Shown here piece after piece: positions 60,333 to 64,000 of a stretch of 64,000 nt of DNA (within the stretch, counting starts at the first letter, position 1; every line of letters starts with the position of its first letter). The notes beneath the pieces are model-generated. The model did not search any database. It saw only the letters and a program-made list of their open reading frames with translations, and was not told where the DNA came from. Origin of the DNA: CALFVT01 sp039989855 (lineage in GTDB: Bacteria; Pseudomonadota; Alphaproteobacteria; Caulobacterales; Maricaulaceae); contig JBDXGZ010000023.1 of assembly GCA_039989855.1 (NCBI GenBank), positions 356,810-420,809 on the forward strand, read 5' to 3'. The position numbers were made by a program, and so were the translations under genes.

Positions 60333-61664
60333 ATGACTTCTCAGGAAGAGGCACGACAGAAAAATTACAGGACGACAGTGTTGGTCTTATTGACACTTGT
60401 CTATACCTTCAACTTTATTGACCGCCAAATCATTGGTGCTGTCTCGCCCTTCATCAAAGACGAAATGGGATTGTCCGATCGCCAGCTTGGCTTCCTTAAA
60501 GGCTTTGCCTTTGCAGCGCTGTATTGCACCGTCGGGATACCGATTGCTTGGCTAGCTGACCGCTATAACCGCGTTAAAATCATCTCTATCTCTTTAGCGG
60601 TTTGGAGCGCCTTCACAGCGCTAACGGGCTTAGCTCAAACAACGACAACCCTGATGTTGGCGCGCGTTGGCGTAGGAATTGGCGAAGCTGGCGGCAGTCC
60701 ACCCTCACATTCTATAATCTCAGACTTATATCCAAAAGAAAAACGGGCTTCAGCCCTCGGCTTTTACTCACTGGGCATACCTCTTGGAATCATGTTTGCC
60801 TATTTCGCAGCAGGCCAACTCGTCACAACATTAGGGTGGCGAGGCACATTGATTGCCCTCGGACTGCCGGGTATTTTACTCGCTCTGTTGGTTTATGTTT
60901 TTGTCAAAGAGCCAAAACGTGGCGCAATGGAAGCCTTTGCCAAACAGGCTTCGCAAGTCTCTGATGAATTACCTGCGCCGACCTTAAAGGAAACGTTTTC
61001 AACCCTAATGAAAATCCCGAGCTGGTGGGCCATGTGTATGGGTATCACCTTCGTGTCTTTTGGAGGGTATGCCGTTGTCAATTGGGGCGTGGACTATCTT
61101 ACGCGCTGGGACCCCTCAATGAAAGAGCCAGATAATTTTCGTTGGCTGCTAAGCTGGCTTGGCCTGATTAATGGTGTCGCCTTTGGTATTGGCACGTATG
61201 GCGGGGCTGTATTGGCAGATTGGTTTGGCAAAAAAAGCATTCGAGCTTATGGCTGGTTACCGGCTGTCGCTTTAATCATTGGTGTCCCCTGTTTGATTTA
61301 TGCCTTTTGGGTCGATGATATTAAAACATATCTTATTTTACTGACTGTTTATTTGACAATGAACGGCGTTTACTTGGGGCCAAGTTTCGCAATCGCGCAA
61401 ACCTTAGCGCCTATTCGTATGCGCGCTATGTCGACAGCGCTCTTTTTCTTTATTCTCAATATGATTGCATTAGGCGGCGGCCCTTGGTTTATTGGTGAGA
61501 TTAGTCAGCTGTTGACCGCTGAGCACGGAGAAACCCATGCTCTTCGTCTAAGCTTAACATGGCTTATTGTGCCTTATACACTTTCCATATTGGCCTTCTT
61601 TTGGGCGTCGCGCACTCTGCCGAAAGATTGGGCTGAGGCGGAAGCGCGTAACCAACGTGCATAA
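60333..61664 (+). CDS. MFS transporter, spinster-like
   Basis: Integral membrane protein of about 443 aa with 12 helices. The opening VLLTLVYTFNFIDRQIIGAVSPFIKDEMGLSDRQLGFLKG and the loop motif WLADRYNRVKIISISLAVWS are typical of the spinster-like MFS group; GVGIGEAGGSPPSHSIISDLYP is its second hallmark. Cargo is unknown; members include lipid, sugar and drug exporters. TTG 60297 and ATG 60324 are alternative starts; the ATG at 60333 (MTSQEEA) was chosen for length. Confidence 0.88.
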   Translation: MTSQEEARQKNYRTTVLVLLTLVYTFNFIDRQIIGAVSPFIKDEMGLSDRQLGFLKGFAFAALYCTVGIPIAWLADRYNRVKIISISLAVWSAFTALTGLAQTTTTLMLARVGVGIGEAGGSPPSHSIISDLYPKEKRASALGFYSLGIPLGIMFAYFAAGQLVTTLGWRGTLIALGLPGILLALLVYVFVKEPKRGAMEAFAKQASQVSDELPAPTLKETFSTLMKIPSWWAMCMGITFVSFGGYAVVNWGVDYLTRWDPSMKEPDNFRWLLSWLGLINGVAFGIGTYGGAVLADWFGKKSIRAYGWLPAVALIIGVPCLIYAFWVDDIKTYLILLTVYLTMNGVYLGPSFAIAQTLAPIRMRAMSTALFFFILNMIALGGGPWFIGEISQLLTAEHGETHALRLSLTWLIVPYTLSILAFFWASRTLPKDWAEAEARNQRA

Positions 61665-61760
61665 TCTCTGGTCTTACCCATAGGCGAGACTTGACCTTTT
61701 AGTCGTAATCCTGTCCAACGCGCCCGTAAGACCGACTCGGACTGATGAAAAGGTGAGACA

Positions 61761-63083
61761 ATGATTGAACGTTATACCCGTAAAGAGATGGCTGAAATTT
61801 GGTCAGCCGCAACAAAATACCGCATTTGGTTTGAGATTGAGGCTCACGGCTGTGACGCCCTTGCCGAACTTGACGTCATTCCAAAAGAAGCGGCGAAGAA
61901 CATTTGGGAGCGCGGCGGCTCTGCTGAATTTGACGTGGCGCGCATTGACGAGATCGAACGCGAAGTCAAGCATGACGTCATTGCCTTCCTAACCCACCTC
62001 TCCGAATTCATTGGCGAAGACAGCCGCTTCGTTCACCAAGGCTTTACCAGCTCTGATATTCTCGACACGACTCTGTCTGTGCAACTCGCACGGGCGACAG
62101 ACCTTTTGCTTGTCGGCATGGACCGCGTCTTGGCCGCGCTGAAAAAACGCGCGGAAGAGCATAAATACACCATCACCATTGGCCGTAGTCACGGCATCCA
62201 CGCCGAGCCGACAACATTCGGGGTCAAACTCGCACAAGCCTATGCCGAATTTGCACGGGGCAAGGAACGCCTCATCACAGCGCGCAAGGAAATCGCTGTC
62301 TGTGCTATTTCTGGCGCGATTGGGACATTTGCTAATATTGACCCGAGTGTTGAAGCCCATGTAGCCGAAAAAATGGGCCTCGATATTGAGCCTGTTTCAA
62401 CGCAGGTTATTCCGCGTGACCGTCACGCCGCCTATTTCGCCGCGCTTGGCGTCGTCGCCAGCTCGATTGAGCGTATCGCCACTGAAATCCGTCATCTACA
62501 GCGCACAGAAGTGCTCGAAGCCGAGGAATTTTTCTCCAAAGGTCAAAAGGGCTCTTCTGCCATGCCGCATAAGCGTAACCCTGTCCTGACAGAAAATCTC
62601 ACAGGCCTTGCACGTTTGGTGCGTATGTCGGTTGTTCCTGCCATGGAAAATGTGGCTTTATGGCATGAGCGCGATATTTCTCATAGCTCAGTCGAGCGCG
62701 GCATTGGCCCTGATAGTACGATCCATTTAGATTTCGCCCTTCACCGCTTGGCAGGTGTGATTGAAAATCTTGTCGTCTATCCCGATCAAATGCGCGGTAA
62801 TATGGAACGCCTCGGCGGTCTTCATAATTCGCAACGCATTTTACTTGCCCTAACGCAAGCCGGTGAAAGCCGTGAAAATGCGTACCGTCTAGTGCAACGC
62901 AATGCCATGAAAGTCTGGGAAATGTTCCGTACACAAGGAAATGCCGGTGAAGGAAGCTTTGTTGCGTTACTAAAAGGTGACCAAGACGTTACAGCAAGAT
63001 TAACAGATGCTGAAATTGAAGGTCTTTTTGATGACGAATATCACCTTAAGCATGTAGATACAATTTTTTCGCGTGTTTTTTAA
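61761..63083 (+). CDS. purB: Adenylosuccinate lyase
   Basis: Protein of 440 aa of the fumarase/aspartase superfamily that releases fumarate from SAICAR and adenylosuccinate in purine synthesis. The signature GSSAMPHKRNPVLTENL, the catalytic-loop block FVHQGFTSSDILDTTLSVQ, and GRSHGIHAEPTTFG with the active-site His are all present. A GAAAAGGTGAG ribosome site precedes the ATG. It is followed by a weak terminator and the next, separately promoted gene. Confidence 0.96.
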   Translation: MIERYTRKEMAEIWSAATKYRIWFEIEAHGCDALAELDVIPKEAAKNIWERGGSAEFDVARIDEIEREVKHDVIAFLTHLSEFIGEDSRFVHQGFTSSDILDTTLSVQLARATDLLLVGMDRVLAALKKRAEEHKYTITIGRSHGIHAEPTTFGVKLAQAYAEFARGKERLITARKEIAVCAISGAIGTFANIDPSVEAHVAEKMGLDIEPVSTQVIPRDRHAAYFAALGVVASSIERIATEIRHLQRTEVLEAEEFFSKGQKGSSAMPHKRNPVLTENLTGLARLVRMSVVPAMENVALWHERDISHSSVERGIGPDSTIHLDFALHRLAGVIENLVVYPDQMRGNMERLGGLHNSQRILLALTQAGESRENAYRLVQRNAMKVWEMFRTQGNAGEGSFVALLKGDQDVTARLTDAEIEGLFDDEYHLKHVDTIFSRVF

Positions 63084-63136
63084 TGCAATAAAAACAACAA
63101 CATAGATCAAATTTTAACTATTCTGGAAAGCTTTGT

Positions 63137-63170
63137 AAACGCACCCCTAACGGCGCGTTTTCACTTTTTA
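63137..63170 (+). terminator. Probable terminator after purB
   Basis: AAACGC (63137-63142) pairs with GCGTTT (63155-63160) around a loop that can extend the stem with ACC/GGC, and a short T run (TCACTTTTT) follows. It lies 54 bases past the purB stop. Stem is short, so moderate confidence. Confidence 0.5.
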
Positions 63171-63262
63171 AACCTCTTCTATCTATAAACCGTCTCACAA
63201 CAACACAAGGTGAGTGCGCTAGGGCAATGACCCATAGGGTACGTTTTAATTAGGGTTTGAAA

Positions 63263-63742
63263 ATGAAAAAAATCGTTTCTGTTCTCGCAATGGCTGGTTT
63301 TGCTGCTGCTATTTCTGCTGATGCTTTTGCGGCATCTCCTGACGTCTACGTCGTAAATTTCCGTAATGATAAGAATACTGAAAGCCAGGTTCTAGACAGT
63401 CAGTTAGCGACGGCTTTAGCCATGGTCGGCGGAAGCGCTGAAGAAGTTGTTATCGACACATCTACAGCCGCTAAATGGGAAAAAGCTGCACATGAAGCTT
63501 TTGATCGTAACATTGTCCCTGTCTTCAACCAATGGGTTGGCCTTCCAGGCTTTGCCGCTGTTGTCGATGCGGAATCGAAAAATATCATTGGATGTGTAAA
63601 CGATAAGTTCAATGCCAATGAAATGGCGCGTGAGATCAACAAAATGTCAGCGCGTGCAAAAGGTCAAGCCTTTACATCAAGAGCTTCAACAGGCGGCAAA
63701 ACAACAAAATGCCCTCCTGCGTACAACATAGATCCAAAATAA
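63263..63742 (+). CDS. Secreted thioredoxin-like protein without CxxC
   Basis: About 159 aa with a signal peptide (KIVSVLAMAGFAAAISADAFA). The mature start DVYVVNFRNDKNTESQVLDSQL aligns with the YVVMFRADWCAPC start of the next gene's product, where a thioredoxin has its redox WCxPC. Here the four key positions read N-T-E-S, so no redox cysteines remain. Two later cysteines (GCVND and KCPPAY) may form a structural disulfide. The ATG at 63263 is preferred to an upstream TTG. It may be a non-redox paralogue or binding partner. A strong terminator follows. Confidence 0.6.
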   Translation: MKKIVSVLAMAGFAAAISADAFAASPDVYVVNFRNDKNTESQVLDSQLATALAMVGGSAEEVVIDTSTAAKWEKAAHEAFDRNIVPVFNQWVGLPGFAAVVDAESKNIIGCVNDKFNANEMAREINKMSARAKGQAFTSRASTGGKTTKCPPAYNIDPK

Positions 63743-63768
63743 ACTTAATATAAAAATATATAGGTTTA

Positions 63769-63806
63769 AAAACGCCAGCTTCATTTTATGGAGCTGGCGT
63801 TTTATT
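63769..63806 (+). terminator. Strong rho-independent terminator
   Basis: ACGCCAGCT (63772-63780) and AGCTGGCGT (63792-63800) form a 9-base GC-rich stem with an 11-base loop, preceded by A residues and followed by TTTATTT. It separates the two thioredoxin-like genes, so the second has its own promoter. Confidence 0.9.
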
Positions 63807-63864
63807 TGCATAAATAGCTCATTATTCATCTAGAGTTCAGTCAAGAAAACACATAGGAAGGCAC

Positions 63865-64000
63865 ATGAGACATTTTATAACACGTACAAGTGCATTTCTG
63901 ACTTTAGCCATGGCCTCTTGGCTTGCCCCCCAAGCCGCCGCACAAAACCCGACTGAACTTTATGTTGTTATGTTCCGTGCCGATTGGTGCGCACCCTGTA
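63865..64000 (+). CDS. Secreted thioredoxin-like protein (cut by window end)
   Basis: The start of a gene running out of the window. After AGGAAG and the ATG at 63865 come a signal peptide (TRTSAFLTLAMASWLAPQAAA) and a mature start QNPTELYVVMFRADWCAPC, with the WCAPC redox motif of thioredoxins. It should be a periplasmic thiol-disulfide protein. It is a paralogue of the upstream gene; the rest cannot be judged. Confidence 0.75.
   Translation, partial: MRHFITRTSAFLTLAMASWLAPQAAAQNPTELYVVMFRADWCAPC

Noticed and set aside
1..64000. CRISPR array
   Set aside because: No regularly spaced direct repeats with unique spacers were seen; the only short-period repeat is the coding one at 44254-44340.

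Overview
The window looks like a chromosomal segment of a marine-type alphaproteobacterium of moderate GC, most likely a stalked or budding relative of Caulobacter (Maricaulales/Hyphomonadales-like). The grounds are the conserved order pcm - tolC - popZ - valS, an NDUFA12-type complex I accessory subunit beside a DUF2155 protein and aat, and the order sfsA - map - radC. There is no rRNA, so the genus is inference. No intact prophage, plasmid or CRISPR array is present; most of the window is core chromosome with accessory patches.

Layout. 1-1.2 kb: an unrecognised, stop-ridden stretch and a small HNH-type protein. 1.3-4.2 kb: acetyl-CoA synthetase and a DUF3137 membrane protein, both minus. 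4.3-7.5 kb: a plus-strand lipid cassette of two tandem PAP2/Aur1-like membrane enzymes and an anchored GDPD-like phosphodiesterase. 7.5-15.2 kb (minus): pcm, a TolC-family channel, a very large PopZ-like polar organiser (755 aa) and valS. 15.4-21.6 kb: tRNA-Cys, a decayed IS6-type transposase and a minus-strand hexuronate operon (uxuA, an NRAMP-fold transporter, an AGE-family isomerase, a uxuB-like oxidoreductase). 21.6-24.9 kb: aat, DUF2155, NDUFA12, a decayed B12-dependent ribonucleotide reductase gene and a secreted pentapeptide-repeat protein.

24.9-35.1 kb: ligA, recN and bamD; divergent glpD and glpK; a hybrid histidine kinase. 35.1-41.3 kb (minus): a six-gene operon of two SDRs, an APH-like kinase and three acyl-CoA dehydrogenases that resembles 4-hydroxyacyl-CoA catabolism (ACAD10/11, Lva type). 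41.4-46 kb: a DUF3667 protein, an orphan lysin/holin-like pair, and a TM-coiled-coil-HhH-DUF2853 protein with an OmpA/BON partner. 46-56.3 kb: nitronate monooxygenase, two divergent M28 lipoprotein peptidases, two small glycosyltransferases, a periplasmic M1-type peptidase with a DUF6702 partner, GST, VOC and tRNA-Leu. 56.4-64 kb: a CinA/MoaB-type protein, a hypothetical, sfsA-map-radC, an MFS transporter, purB, and two secreted thioredoxin-like proteins, the first without its CxxC and the second cut by the window edge.

The points most worth a second look are the giant PopZ with its repeated short motifs, the NRAMP-fold transporter without metal motifs in a uronate operon, the nrdJ fossil, the AT-rich insertion in ValRS, the HhH/DUF2853-OmpA pair, the orphan lysis pair, and the CxxC-less thioredoxin-like protein. 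All functional calls come from reading motifs and context; no database search was run.
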